From: Conchiformibius steedae
GTDB taxonomy: Bacteria > Pseudomonadota > Gammaproteobacteria > Burkholderiales > Neisseriaceae
NCBI RefSeq assembly: GCF_014054725.1
Contig: NZ_CP059563.1
Coordinates: forward strand, 1-64,000
Length of the DNA: 64,000 nucleotides
Direction of reading: 5' to 3'
The notes beneath the pieces are model-generated. The model had not been told where the DNA came from. It saw only the letters and a program-made list of their open reading frames with translations, and made no database searches. Below are positions 8,987-18,035 of this stretch, in pieces. Position 1 is the stretch's first letter. Each line of letters begins with the position of its first letter. Made by a program: the position numbers and the translations under genes.

Positions 8987-11302
8987 ATGTCTGCCCACGA
9001 TTTCCTGCTGCACAACCAGCCTACTGCTTCCACCGTCCGCGTTTTGTGGTATTTAAACACGTTTTTTCAAGAAAAACCGTGGCAAGACGGCTTGGCTTAC
9101 GAGCAGGAATTGCGCGGCTGCCGTTTGGATTACAGCCCCGAAAGCCTGTTCCGCATTGATGCGCTGCTGCAAAGCATACGCCAAAACGAAGCGCCTGATG
9201 CAGAAAGTTTTTTTGAGCAGCTAGACAAACAGAATTTTTTGTCGGTGCTGGCATTTTACTGTGGCGAAACGGTGGGGCGCACGCGCCGCCAGGCGGCGGT
9301 GTGGCTGCATTACGGTGAGTTTGTTGAGCAGTCGCCCGAACTGGCAGCCAGCTATCCGCCTGCGTTGTGGACGGATTTTTTGGCAGAATTCCGCCATTAT
9401 GACGGCAGCAAAACCGTATTTTTCCCACTAAAAAGCATTTGCGGGGCATTGTTTGGCAATGATGAAGAACAAAGCGTGTTGTGCGCCGCCGCCGCGCTGA
9501 TGCCGCCCGATGCACCCGCACAAACACCGTTTGCCGAACCGCCGCCGCAATCGCTGGATTTCAGTATCCGCCACGCCCTGTCTGCCACCGAACCCGCACA
9601 ACTGCCCTATTTACAAATGCTTGCACCCAACGGCTTGGCAAACGAGCCGTTATGGTTGCAAATCAACGCCTTGGGTACGCTTTACAGCCAAGGGCGCGTG
9701 GTGTGGGCAGCGGCGGTTGAGCCTTCGCCGCTGCTGGCAGAATCGGGCAATACCCGTCCCGCCACCGTGGAAATCGTGTACGACCCGTCTGGGCGCACCG
9801 ATACCGAAACCCTGCGCCAAGCGGCGCGTAGTCTCGCCATTCTCAGACACAGCGATGAAGACGAAGAAGACGGCGGCGATGAAGACGGCGATACCGAAGC
9901 AAACGACCACCCACACGCCCATCTTGCCAATCCGTTTCACCGCATTCCGTCTATGGTTAGCCATATGCCGCTGCAAACCGCGCCGCTGTTTGTGTGGCTG
10001 CCGCACCTGCCCGACGGCGTGTTGCGCCTGCCCGTGTTTCCCATTCTGATTGACGACAGCACCCGCGCCGCCACCCTGTTGCCCGCGCGTTATTGGGCGC
10101 ACACGCAGCACTACCGCGATTGGCTGGAAAACGCCGACCCCAAAGTCCCCGCCGAAACCGCGCCCGCCTTTGCCGCGTTATTGGCAGAAGAGCCTGATTT
10201 TTGGCACGATTATCCCGAATTGGTGCGCCCCTTGCCCGAAGAATTGCCCGATTTGGGGCAGTTGCCCGAAGCCTACACCGCCGCCGACAGCAAACTCGGT
10301 CGCCGTTTAATCAAAAACTACCGCACCGCCGCGCAAAGCACCTACCCCCGTTTTGCCGAAGACCTGCCCCCCGAAGCCGAAATCGCCCGCTGCGCCCTCG
10401 CCTTAAAAGAAAACAACAACAGCGAAACCTTTCCCGAACGCATTGAAAAATATGCCCGTTTGCGTTTGGCGGATTTCAGTGCCGTGTTGATGGAACTCGC
10501 CGACCCCGCCGCCAACCGCCTGCTTTCACAACAGCCGCTGCCACAAGCCGCCGACACCCTGTCGCACGAATTAAGCCCCTACCAAAGCGCCCGTTTTGTG
10601 CACGGGCTGATGAAACAAAGCAAAACCAACCGCACCGCCGCCGTTTACCTTGCCTACCTTTATACCGTAGGGCGTTTTGTCCCGCAATCGCTGTATGAAG
10701 CTGCTGCTTGGGCGAATCAGGCAGCCGATGCGGGCGATTGGCGCGCCACCAAATTTTTAGCAGAAATCCTGCTTGCCGTACCGCAAACCGCCCCCGAATT
10801 GTGTTACGAAACCATCAGCAACGACACCTATGTGATTTTGTCTGACCTAAAAGAAGCAGGACTCAGTACCAAAGAAATCGAGCAACAGAAAAAAGCCTAT
10901 CTGAACAACCCCCAAGCCGTATTAGAAACCGTACGCCGTCAGCTGCTGCGCGCCGCCGAACAAGGCGACCCCATCGCCCAAGTGCGCCTACAACAACTGA
11001 TTGATGCCGAAATTCTGCCTGCCCAAGCCCCCGATGCCCGCTTCACTGGCATTAAAAACTGGCTGGCGATTTACGCCGAACGCAGCGACCAGCCCGCCCC
11101 GCTGCTGGATACCCAAACCCTGCTGAAAAAACCGTCTGCCGACAGCGCCGACACCCCGCCCCCGCCACGCAAAATGCGCCGTTTGCTACTGCTGGCGATA
11201 TTGCTGGGTGTACTGGTTTGGTGGTTCTTCCACAGCCACGGCTACCAGCTTCACGCCGTCCAAGCTCAACTGCTTGCCCTGCGGCATAACATCAGCCATT
11301 AA
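8987..11302 (+). CDS. Large unknown protein with Sel1-like helices and a C-terminal membrane anchor
   Basis: The function is not recognised. The 771-residue product (start MSAHDFLLHNQPTAST chosen; an upstream ATG adds 19 unrelated residues) has an acidic low-complexity insert near 290-310 (DEDEEDGGDEDGD). Helical repeats near 580-680 resemble Sel1/TPR units, for example AAAWANQAADAGDWRATKF and AEQGDPIAQVRLQQL. There is one transmembrane helix near the C-terminus, LLLLAILLGVLVWWFF, after a basic KMRR stretch, suggesting a tail-anchored cytoplasmic protein. A TATAAT at 8866-8871 is a plausible promoter. A bidirectional terminator follows. Confidence 0.85.
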   Translation: MSAHDFLLHNQPTASTVRVLWYLNTFFQEKPWQDGLAYEQELRGCRLDYSPESLFRIDALLQSIRQNEAPDAESFFEQLDKQNFLSVLAFYCGETVGRTRRQAAVWLHYGEFVEQSPELAASYPPALWTDFLAEFRHYDGSKTVFFPLKSICGALFGNDEEQSVLCAAAALMPPDAPAQTPFAEPPPQSLDFSIRHALSATEPAQLPYLQMLAPNGLANEPLWLQINALGTLYSQGRVVWAAAVEPSPLLAESGNTRPATVEIVYDPSGRTDTETLRQAARSLAILRHSDEDEEDGGDEDGDTEANDHPHAHLANPFHRIPSMVSHMPLQTAPLFVWLPHLPDGVLRLPVFPILIDDSTRAATLLPARYWAHTQHYRDWLENADPKVPAETAPAFAALLAEEPDFWHDYPELVRPLPEELPDLGQLPEAYTAADSKLGRRLIKNYRTAAQSTYPRFAEDLPPEAEIARCALALKENNNSETFPERIEKYARLRLADFSAVLMELADPAANRLLSQQPLPQAADTLSHELSPYQSARFVHGLMKQSKTNRTAAVYLAYLYTVGRFVPQSLYEAAAWANQAADAGDWRATKFLAEILLAVPQTAPELCYETISNDTYVILSDLKEAGLSTKEIEQQKKAYLNNPQAVLETVRRQLLRAAEQGDPIAQVRLQQLIDAEILPAQAPDARFTGIKNWLAIYAERSDQPAPLLDTQTLLKKPSADSADTPPPPRKMRRLLLLAILLGVLVWWFFHSHGYQLHAVQAQLLALRHNISH

Positions 11303-11308
11303 GCAAAT

Positions 11309-11342
11309 AAAAAACACAGCCTCAAAAAAGGCTGTGTTTTTT
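11309..11342. terminator. Bidirectional rho-independent terminator
   Basis: AAAACACAGCC and GGCTGTGTTTT pair around an eight-base loop with A-run on the left and T-run on the right. It ends the rightward unknown gene and the leftward tRNA-Leu transcript. Confidence 0.9.
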
Positions 11343-11344
11343 AA

Positions 11345-11426
11345 TGCGGACGGAGAGACTCGAACTCTCACACATCTCTGCGCCAGAACCTAAATCTGGT
11401 GCGTCTACCAATTTCGCCACGTCCGC
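11345..11426 (-). tRNA. tRNA-Leu (anticodon UAG)
   Basis: Read on the minus strand, the acceptor arms GCGGACG and CGTCCGC pair, the D-arm has GGCGAAATTGGTAGAC, and the anticodon stem CCAGA/TCTGG encloses TTTAGGT with anticodon TAG reading CUA. A long variable arm (class II) and T-loop GAGTTCGAGTCTC support leucine. The discriminator is A. CCA is not encoded and would be added after transcription. Confidence 0.95.
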
Positions 11427-11467
11427 GAAAACGGCGATTATACGCCAATCACACCACAAAAGCCAAC

Positions 11468-12490
11468 TCAATTACGTCCCAGCAGCATGGCATCGCCATA
11501 ACTGAAAAAACGGTATTGTTGTTCAACGGCATGGCGGTACACGGCGCGGATATGTTCCGTGCCTGCCAGTGCCGACACCAGCATCAGCAAAGTGGATTTG
11601 GGCAGATGAAAATTGGTGATTAAACGGTCTATTACCTGAAAACGATAACCAGGGGTAATAAAAATATCGGTGTCGCCTGTGCCAGCCTGCAAGCTGCCCG
11701 AACGCGCCGCCGATTCCAAAGCCCGCAGCGAAGTCGTCCCCACTGCCCACACTTTACCGCCACGCTGCCGCGTTTCCGCCACAGCATCCACCACGCTTTG
11801 TGGTACGTCAAACCATTCGCTGTGCATTTTGTGTTCGGCGATATTGTCGCTGCGGACAGGCTGGAATGTACCTGCGCCAACATGCAAAGTCACTTCCGCC
11901 ATGTTGACGCCTTTTTGCTTTAATTGTGCCAATAAATCATCGGTAAAATGCAAACCCGCCGTGGGCGCAGCCACCGCGCCCTGATATTTGGCGTAAACGG
12001 TTTGATAACGGGCACCATCGTCATCATCGGCAGCGCGAACAATATACGGTGGCAGCGGCAGTTTGCCGTTTTGTTCCAATAATTCATACACATTTTGCTC
12101 ACCCAAAAAACGCAGGCAAAACAATTCGCCCGCCCGTTCCTGCATCACGGCGCGGATACCGCCGTCAAACAGCAATTCCGTTCCCGCTTTGGGCGATTTG
12201 GACGAACGGATATGCGCCAGCGCCGTGTGCGCGTCCAACACCCGTTCCACCAAGGCTTCAATTTTGCCGCCGCTGGCTTTGTGTCCAAACAAACGCGCTT
12301 TCATCACTTTGGTATTGTTAAACACCAACAAATCACCCGCCACCACAAAATCAGGCAAATCAGCAAACACGCCGTCGCGCAAAGGCATATCGGGCAACGC
12401 CGCCAACAAACGGCTGCCGCCGCGCTCAGCAGGCGGATGTTGGGCGATAAGCTGTTCGGGCAATTCAAAATCAAAATCAGCAAGGCGCAT
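11468..12490 (-). CDS. queA: S-adenosylmethionine:tRNA ribosyltransferase-isomerase QueA
   Basis: QueA transfers and isomerises the ribose of S-adenosylmethionine onto 7-aminomethyl-7-deazaguanine in tRNA, giving epoxyqueuosine at the wobble base. The 340-residue length is typical. Conserved stretches include [60 protein letters not shown] and the C-terminal [17 protein letters not shown]. It stands alone between tRNA-Leu and a miniature repeat. Confidence 0.97.
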   Translation of the reverse strand: MRLADFDFELPEQLIAQHPPAERGGSRLLAALPDMPLRDGVFADLPDFVVAGDLLVFNNTKVMKARLFGHKASGGKIEALVERVLDAHTALAHIRSSKSPKAGTELLFDGGIRAVMQERAGELFCLRFLGEQNVYELLEQNGKLPLPPYIVRAADDDDGARYQTVYAKYQGAVAAPTAGLHFTDDLLAQLKQKGVNMAEVTLHVGAGTFQPVRSDNIAEHKMHSEWFDVPQSVVDAVAETRQRGGKVWAVGTTSLRALESAARSGSLQAGTGDTDIFITPGYRFQVIDRLITNFHLPKSTLLMLVSALAGTEHIRAVYRHAVEQQYRFFSYGDAMLLGRN

Positions 12491-12593
12491 GGCGGGTTTT
12501 CCTGTTCAACAAACGCACCATTATAATGCCAAAGCGCATCAGATAAGGTTTTCCCCTGCTGCTTATTGCAAAAAACCGCTGTCTGTCCGATAC

Positions 12594-12699
12594 TATAGTT
12601 GATTACAATCGCAACGATACGGCGTTGCCAACGCCCTGATGTACTACCCGTACACGGCGGGCGTTGTCGCCTTGTCTCGTTTTTATTTTTATCAACTAT
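12594..12699. repeat. Miniature inverted-repeat element, type A copy 1
   Basis: This 106-base element is bounded by TATAGTTGATTA and TTTTTATCAACTAT, imperfect terminal inverted repeats. Its interior (GCGTTGCCAACGCCC, GGCGGGCGTTGTCGCC) recurs almost base for base in reverse orientation at 26732-26837 and in degraded form at 48222-48312. It carries no coding capacity. Its right end lies 30 bases before the WG-repeat gene, so it may affect that gene's leader. It is related in size and ends to Correia elements but has a different core. Confidence 0.8.
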
Positions 12700-12728
12700 G
12701 AAACCCTTTTTCAACAAAGGATAACATC

Positions 12729-13979
12729 ATGAGTTTTTCATTAAAAAGCATGGCTGGTTTATGTGCGCTGCTGCTGTGTGGTGTCGCACACGCCGAACAA
12801 ACTGCCTGCGAGCGTTTTGAACAGCAATATGCCAAGCAATATGCAGAAATTAACTGCGCGGATAAAGATACCGCCGTTGTCCGCAACCAACAGGATGAAT
12901 ATGCCGTTGCCGACAGCCAAAACCGCTTGTTGGTACCGTTTGGTACTTATCCTGTTATTTTTGCACATAACGCATTTAGCCAAAATGGTAAGTTGCTGTT
13001 AAACATCAGCAACCAAGATGGGAAAGAAGGTGTGATTGACCGCAACGGCAAAACCGTTGTGCCAATGCAATACGATGATATTCAGATGCCCAAACAAGCG
13101 GACAAACCGATTTTTATCATTCAAAACAGCGAATACGGCGAGCGTTACGGCTTAGCCGACCAAACGGGCAAGATACTGCTGGAACCGCGTTATTATAAGA
13201 TTAACCCTTTTTCCGAAGGCTTGGCTGCCTATTCCGCCGACCCCATAACCAAATACGGCGAAAAAAATCCGCACGCCCGTTACGGTTATTTGGATACGCA
13301 GGGCAAAACTGTGATTGCACCGCAGTTTGCCAATGCCCACGAATTTGGTGCAGACACGGCATGGGTACAACACCCCGACAACAGCGATTGGCTGCTGATT
13401 GACCGCACGGGTAAAACCCTGATGAATGCACCCGAAACTTACCAAAATATTGAGAATTTTGAACAAAACGGTTTGGCAATCGCCAGAAAAAATAATTTGT
13501 ACGGCTTAATCAACAAGCGCGGCGAAAGCGTATTGGCAGCGGAATACAACAGGCTTCTTTGGCAGGATACGGAAAAATTTTATTTATTGTTCAAAGACAA
13601 TAAATTTGGTGTTGCCAATGCACAGGGCAAAATCATGATTGCGCCCGAATTTGATTTCCCCACCGACTGGGACTGGGATACAAAACAGACACCACAGGGG
13701 CAAATTGCTTTCATACGCGGCTTCACTGTTTACCTGTTTAACCAAAACGGCAAGCAGATTAACCAACGCCCTGTGCGTTATGCTGCACAATGCGCCCATG
13801 TTGCCATAGGCTTACCGCACAAAACCCAAGCAGGATACCGTGTCAGCAAGATAACGCCAGATTACGCGGAAAACAACCATATTGTGTTTGCCAATGCTGC
13901 TAACCACATCAAGCTCGGCGAATGCAGCGATGTTGCCCCACACAAAAAAGGCAGAACCCACAAAAAACGCCGTTCTTAA
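12729..13979 (+). CDS. Secreted WG-repeat protein
   Basis: The 416-residue protein has a signal peptide cleaved near AHA (residue 23) and at least six WG/KWG-type repeats. Examples are GVIDRNGKTVVPMQYDDIQ, YGLADQTGKILLEPRYYKI, YGYLDTQGKTVIAPQF and YGLINKRGESVLAAEYNRL. Such repeats form beta-propeller-like or solenoid folds of unknown role, probably periplasmic here. The C-terminal 80 residues depart from the repeat pattern, contain two cysteines and end in a basic tail (KKGRTHKKRRS). AAAGGA precedes the start. It is followed immediately by a Correia-like element. Confidence 0.88.
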   Translation: MSFSLKSMAGLCALLLCGVAHAEQTACERFEQQYAKQYAEINCADKDTAVVRNQQDEYAVADSQNRLLVPFGTYPVIFAHNAFSQNGKLLLNISNQDGKEGVIDRNGKTVVPMQYDDIQMPKQADKPIFIIQNSEYGERYGLADQTGKILLEPRYYKINPFSEGLAAYSADPITKYGEKNPHARYGYLDTQGKTVIAPQFANAHEFGADTAWVQHPDNSDWLLIDRTGKTLMNAPETYQNIENFEQNGLAIARKNNLYGLINKRGESVLAAEYNRLLWQDTEKFYLLFKDNKFGVANAQGKIMIAPEFDFPTDWDWDTKQTPQGQIAFIRGFTVYLFNQNGKQINQRPVRYAAQCAHVAIGLPHKTQAGYRVSKITPDYAENNHIVFANAANHIKLGECSDVAPHKKGRTHKKRRS

Positions 13980-13982
13980 TAT

Positions 13983-14090
13983 TATAGTTAATGTGATTTA
14001 TTTTTCATACAAGGCGGCGAGCCGCAGACAGTATGCGTAATACGGCAAGGCAAGCCAACACCGTATGAGAAATAAAGCATATTGACTATA
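13983..14090 (+). repeat. Correia-like element (CREE), copy 1
   Basis: This 108-base element begins TATAGTTAATGTG and ends ATATTGACTATA. Its core ACAAGGCGGCGAGCCGCAGA plus CAGTATG and ACGGCAAGGC closely matches the core of Neisseria Correia repeat-enclosed elements. Correia elements are non-autonomous miniature transposons that can carry promoters and integration host factor sites. The second copy lies inverted at 15278-15384. Confidence 0.85.
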
Positions 14091-14121
14091 CAGGCTGCCT
14101 GAACACTTTTCAGGCAGCCTG
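14091..14121. terminator. Inverted DNA-uptake-sequence pair, terminator-like
   Basis: CAGGCTGCCTGAA and TTCAGGCAGCCTG face each other around a short loop, giving a stable hairpin with two copies of the 12-mer AGGCTGCCTGAA. It lies between the Correia-like element and the end of the leftward membrane-protein gene, and probably terminates transcription as in other Neisseriaceae. Confidence 0.85.
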
Positions 14122-14127
14122 TAAGCA

Positions 14128-14880
14128 TCAATCTTCAAACCAAATATCGCGGTAAGCCGCATAACAGCCCAACATCATAAACAGCTGCCCCAGCGTTAAA
14201 ACCGCCAGCAGCACCATGCCCATATACACCGTATTCGTTATCTGCGTTAGAAACGGCAGCAAACCATAACCGGCAAATACCATCATCGCCCACTGCAAAC
14301 CCAGCATCAACAGCATCGGAAAAATATTACGCCACGCCGTTTTCAAGCTCAACAGCACCGCCGTCATCACCCCTTCGCCCTGTAAAAACACCAAAGCAGG
14401 CGTAAAAAACAAAAACGACAAACACACCGCAAAAAACGCCGCCGCCATTTGCAGCTGCAACCAATTTCCGCCCAAGAAAACAATGTTCAAATAATAAAAA
14501 ATCCCCAACCCGCCGATAAGCATCAAGATATACAGCAGCAAGGCATTGATATAATTGTCGGTATTGAACACCGTAAACAAATGCCCGATAGAGGGCGGTT
14601 CTTCATCAAATTCCTGTGCCGATGCCGCAGACATTACCCCTGCCGCAAACATCAACATCACAAAAGGCACAGCCAACAGCAAGGCGGGCTTAACTTGCGC
14701 CGCCGCCCAAATGCCCCATTGCAGCAGCCACATCACCGTACACAACACTGACCAGCCCACCCAACGTTGCTCAAACAACTGAAAGGCTTTCGCAAACCAT
14801 ACCGCACCGTTGCGTACGGCACAAACCGCAGGCTCGCTTAACAAAGCTGCGCCGCCGTCATCATCAGACCATTCTTCCAT
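14128..14880 (-). CDS. BPSS1780-family multi-pass membrane protein
   Basis: The 250-residue protein has about six hydrophobic helices (for example LLLAVPFVMLMFAAGVMSAA and ALLLYILMLIGGLGIFYYL) and the family-like N-terminal pattern VCAVRNGAVWFAKAFQLFEQ before the first helix. Proteins of this family are found across beta-proteobacteria and have no established function. The gene and the small rightward gene at 14950 form a divergent pair enclosed by two inverted Correia-like elements. Confidence 0.8.
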   Translation of the reverse strand: MEEWSDDDGGAALLSEPAVCAVRNGAVWFAKAFQLFEQRWVGWSVLCTVMWLLQWGIWAAAQVKPALLLAVPFVMLMFAAGVMSAASAQEFDEEPPSIGHLFTVFNTDNYINALLLYILMLIGGLGIFYYLNIVFLGGNWLQLQMAAAFFAVCLSFLFFTPALVFLQGEGVMTAVLLSLKTAWRNIFPMLLMLGLQWAMMVFAGYGLLPFLTQITNTVYMGMVLLAVLTLGQLFMMLGCYAAYRDIWFED

Positions 14881-14949
14881 AACCCGTTTTACAAAAATTA
14901 AACCGTTATGCTATGATTCTAACATATTAAAACCTTTTACAAATAAAAA

Positions 14950-15231
14950 ATGTTTGAAAATAGCGGAATTTGGTTGAAAGTCGGCCTGATAGGCTTGGTA
15001 TTGATGTGGTTTGTGTTTAGAAAACACACGCCCGATGTTCCTCCGCCGCCCATTACGGCAGGCGATATTGTGCGGATTACCCAAGCATCGGGCGGAAAAT
15101 TGCTGGATTTTTACTGCGCCGCGCCTGAAGGCAGAAAGCGCAATAAAATGAAATGCAAGGTTGAATTACAGAACAGCGAACAAGAGCTTCAGCTCATCTA
15201 CCGCGATGAACAATGGCAAAAAGCCAATTAA
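14950..15231 (+). CDS. Small single-pass membrane protein, unknown
   Basis: The 93-residue product has one N-terminal transmembrane helix (IWLKVGLIGLVLMWFVF, residues 7-23), a Pro-rich hinge and a 60-residue tail with two cysteines (DFYCAAP and KMKCKVEL) that could pair if exported. No family is recognised. The A-rich leader AAATAAAAAATG has no clear Shine-Dalgarno, so the start is the least certain part. It ends five bases before a strong terminator. Confidence 0.65.
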   Translation: MFENSGIWLKVGLIGLVLMWFVFRKHTPDVPPPPITAGDIVRITQASGGKLLDFYCAAPEGRKRNKMKCKVELQNSEQELQLIYRDEQWQKAN

Positions 15232-15234
15232 CAA

Positions 15235-15275
15235 ACAGGCTGCCTGAAAAGTTTTCAGGCAGCCTGTTTTTACCC
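15235..15275 (+). terminator. Terminator built from an inverted DNA-uptake-sequence pair
   Basis: ACAGGCTGCCTGAAAA and TTTTCAGGCAGCCTGT form a perfect hairpin followed by TTTTTA. It terminates the small membrane-protein gene and also provides two uptake sequences. Confidence 0.93.
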
Positions 15276-15277
15276 TT

Positions 15278-15384
15278 TATAGCTAATCCACTTTAAAACA
15301 GTTACAGCGTTGGCTCGCCTTGCCGTATTTTTATACTGTCTGCGGCTCGCCGCCTTGTAACTGTTTCAAATTAAATCAGCTATA
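15278..15384 (-). repeat. Correia-like element (CREE), copy 2, inverted
   Basis: This 107-base element reads, on the minus strand, TATAGCTGATTTAAT, then ACAAGGCGGCGAGCCGCAGA, CAGTATA, ACGGCAAGGCGAGCCAACGC, and ends TGGATTAGCTATA. It shares its core with the copy at 13983-14090 in opposite orientation. The two enclose a 1.2-kb segment holding the BPSS1780-family gene and the small membrane gene. It lies immediately downstream of typA. Confidence 0.85.
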
Positions 15385-15387
15385 CAA

Positions 15388-17196
15388 TCAATCTTTCTTA
15401 AAGTGGCGGCGGCGTTCCTGTTCGGTCAGGAAGCGTTTGCGCAAACGGATAGACTTGGGCGTAATTTCCACCAATTCGTCATCGTCAATAAACTCTACCG
15501 CGCTTTCCAAAGTCAGTTTAATCGGCGTGGTTAAGCGCACCGCTTCATCTGTGCCGCTGGCGCGGACGTTGGTCAGTTTTTTGCCTTTTAAGGGATTCAC
15601 CACCAAATCATTGTCGCGGCTGTGAATACCGATAATCATGCCTTCGTAAATTTTTTCACCGGGGGAAACAAACATGCGTCCGCGGTCTTCCAAATTCCAC
15701 AAGGCATACGCCACCGCTTCGCCCTGCTCTTGCGACACCAACACGCCGTTGTGACGTCCCGGCATATCGGGTTTAACGGGTGCATAGTCGTCAAACACAT
15801 GGCTCATCAAGCCCGTACCGCGTGTCATGGTTAAAAATTCGCCTTGAAAACCAATCAGACCACGTGCAGGGATATGGTATTCCAAACGGGTACGTCCGTT
15901 GCCATCGCTCTCCATATTGGTGAGTTCGCCGCGTCTGCGTCCCAGCTCTTCCATTACCGCGCCTTGAACGCTGTCTTCCACATCTACAGTCAGGTTTTCA
16001 TAAGGTTCGCATTTTTTACCGTTAATCTCGCGGTACACCACACGCGGTTTGCCCACTGCCAACTCGTAACCTTCACGGCGCATGTTTTCCAGCAAAATGG
16101 TTAAATGCAGTTCGCCGCGACCCGATACGCGGAAAATATCGGCATCTTCCGTGTCTTCCACACGCAAAGCCACATTGGTCAGCAGTTCTTTTTGCAAACG
16201 GTCGCGGATTTGGCGCGAGGTAACAAATTTGCCTTCTGTGCCAGCCAAGGGCGAAGTGTTCACCATAAAGTCCATGGTCAGCGTGGGTTCGTCCACGCTC
16301 AACATCGGCAGACCTTTGGGATTGTCTTTTTCGCTGATGGTAACGCCGATGCCGATGTCTTCAATGCCCGAAATAATCACAATATCGCCTGCTTCGGCTG
16401 CTTCCAAAGGCACGCGTTCTAAGCCTTTAAAGCCCAACAGTTGGTTGATGCGACCTTGTGCGACTTGTTGTTCGTGGTTCATCACGGCAACCACTTGTCC
16501 GGGTTTGATGCGTCCGTTCAGAATACGCCCGATACCCAAACGTCCTGTGTAGTTGTCGTAGTCCAGTTGCGAAATTTGCAGTTGCAGGGTTTCGTCCGCG
16601 CTGCCTGAAGGCGGCGGGGTGTGGCTTAAAATGGTTTCAAACAAGGGGCGCATATCGCTGCTGTCGTCGTTTTCGTCCAGCTTGGCAAAACCGCTTAAAC
16701 CCGAAGCATACACAATGGGGAAATCCAACTGCTCATCGGTTGCGCCCAAGTTATCAAACAGTTCAAAGGTTTGGTCCACCACCCATTGGCTGCGGGCAGA
16801 GGGTTTGTCAATTTTGTTAATCACCACAATCGGGCGCAGACCCAATGCCAAGGCTTTTTTGGTAACAAAACGGGTTTGCGGCATCGGACCTTCCTGCGCG
16901 TCCACCAGCAGCACCACGCAATCCACCATGCCCAATACACGCTCTACTTCGCCGCCGAAATCGGCGTGTCCAGGGGTGTCTACGATATTGATGTGGCAAC
17001 CTTCGTATTCAATGGCGGTGTTTTTCGCCAAAATGGTGATGCCGCGCTCTTTTTCCAAATCGTTGCTGTCCATCACGCGCTCATCTACCTGCTGGTTGGC
17101 GCGGAACGTGCCGGACTGGCGCAAAAGTTGGTCAACCAAGGTGGTTTTGCCGTGGTCAACGTGGGCAATAATGGCAATGTTGCGAATATTTTTCAT
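15388..17196 (-). CDS. typA: Ribosome-associated GTPase TypA/BipA
   Basis: TypA is a translational GTPase related to EF-G and LepA that binds the 70S ribosome and affects stress adaptation and ribosome assembly. The 602-residue protein has G1 AHVDHGKTT near residue 11, G2 RGITI, G3 DTPGHADFG and G4 NKIDKPSA, then the EF-G-like domains III and V and the BipA-specific C-terminus ending in [15 protein letters not shown]. Length is normal (about 603-607). The gene is monocistronic in appearance. Confidence 0.97.
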   Translation of the reverse strand: MKNIRNIAIIAHVDHGKTTLVDQLLRQSGTFRANQQVDERVMDSNDLEKERGITILAKNTAIEYEGCHINIVDTPGHADFGGEVERVLGMVDCVVLLVDAQEGPMPQTRFVTKKALALGLRPIVVINKIDKPSARSQWVVDQTFELFDNLGATDEQLDFPIVYASGLSGFAKLDENDDSSDMRPLFETILSHTPPPSGSADETLQLQISQLDYDNYTGRLGIGRILNGRIKPGQVVAVMNHEQQVAQGRINQLLGFKGLERVPLEAAEAGDIVIISGIEDIGIGVTISEKDNPKGLPMLSVDEPTLTMDFMVNTSPLAGTEGKFVTSRQIRDRLQKELLTNVALRVEDTEDADIFRVSGRGELHLTILLENMRREGYELAVGKPRVVYREINGKKCEPYENLTVDVEDSVQGAVMEELGRRRGELTNMESDGNGRTRLEYHIPARGLIGFQGEFLTMTRGTGLMSHVFDDYAPVKPDMPGRHNGVLVSQEQGEAVAYALWNLEDRGRMFVSPGEKIYEGMIIGIHSRDNDLVVNPLKGKKLTNVRASGTDEAVRLTTPIKLTLESAVEFIDDDELVEITPKSIRLRKRFLTEQERRRHFKKD

Positions 17197-17535
17197 CTTA
17201 CGGTATTTTTACGTCAAAACCGAATATTATAAACCTTTTTGCCCCAGACACGGAAAAAGCCTGTAGATAAGCTGCAAAAAACCGCTGCAAAGTATAAAGA
17301 AAGGTAAAGATTTTAAACACTATCGCACCGATTAAATAGCAATTAACAATCAATCTCAAAATACCGATATGATTTCACTATAAAAACATCCCAATCGGAA
17401 TGCTTATCAAATCCGTTCCGCTGCGGTTTTTAATGTTGATAATGGTTTGTATTTCAAAGGGAATTGTTTTTTTGCAAGCAACGCGCTATCATGCGCCACA
17501 TTGATTGGCAAAACACATTACAGAAGGACATCACC
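17197..17535. other. Intergenic region between typA and the bacterioferritin genes
   Basis: This AT-rich 339-base gap separates divergent genes and shows no coding region. It contains the predicted bacterioferritin promoter near its right end. A stretch TGATAATGGTTTGTATTTC near 17438 weakly resembles half of a Fur box, which would make sense for iron-storage genes, but the match is too poor to call. Confidence 0.6.
17464..17492 (+). promoter_or_regulatory. Predicted sigma-70 promoter of the bacterioferritin operon
   Basis: TTGTTT (17464-17469) and TATCAT (17487-17492) are separated by 17 bases, the optimal sigma-70 spacing. The -10 box lies about 43 bases before the first start codon. Confidence 0.6.
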
Positions 17536-18024
17536 ATGCAAGGCGATAAAGAAATTATTGATTATTTGAACTTTTTATTGGCTTATGAATTATCGGCACG
17601 CGACCAGTATTTTATCCATTCACGTATGTATGACGAATGGGGCTTGACCAAGCTGTTTGCCCGCATCGGTCACGAAATGGAAGACGAAACCCTGCACGCC
17701 GAAGGCTTTATCCGCCGTATTTTGACTTTGGGCGGTACGCCTATTTGCGTACCCGCAGCCATTAAAGTAGGCAAAACCGTGCGCGAAATGCTGCAACTGG
17801 ATTTGGATACCGAATTGGAAGTACAAGGCAATCTGAAAAAAGGCATTAAATTGTGCGAGGAAAAACAAGATTATGTTACCCGCCAATTGCTGGTTGAACA
17901 GCTGAAAGACACCGAAGAAGACCACGCGCATTGGCTGGAACAACAGCTGCGTCTGATGGATTTGCTGGGCGAACAAAACTACCTGCAAAGCCAAATCGGT
18001 GAAGCCGTACCCCACAGCCATTAA
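17536..18024 (+). CDS. bfrA: Bacterioferritin subunit with ferroxidase site but no heme-ligand methionine
   Basis: Bacterioferritin 24-mers store iron oxidised at a di-iron ferroxidase centre. The 162-residue protein has the ferritin four-helix pattern. Aligned by eye with E. coli Bfr, Glu51 and His54 are present in EDETLHAEGF, and the late EEDHAHW carries the Glu/His ligands with one extra residue. The heme-axial Met52 position is Thr, so heme should not bind between two of these subunits. AGAAGGA precedes ATG 17536; a longer in-frame start is rejected. bfrB follows after 11 bases, as in Neisseria. Confidence 0.93.
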   Translation: MQGDKEIIDYLNFLLAYELSARDQYFIHSRMYDEWGLTKLFARIGHEMEDETLHAEGFIRRILTLGGTPICVPAAIKVGKTVREMLQLDLDTELEVQGNLKKGIKLCEEKQDYVTRQLLVEQLKDTEEDHAHWLEQQLRLMDLLGEQNYLQSQIGEAVPHSH

Positions 18025-18035
18025 GGAGGACAGCC

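Noticed and set aside
17430-17460. Fur box upstream of the bacterioferritin genes
   Set aside because: TGATAATGGTTTGTATTTC matches only half of the Fur consensus; too weak to annotate.
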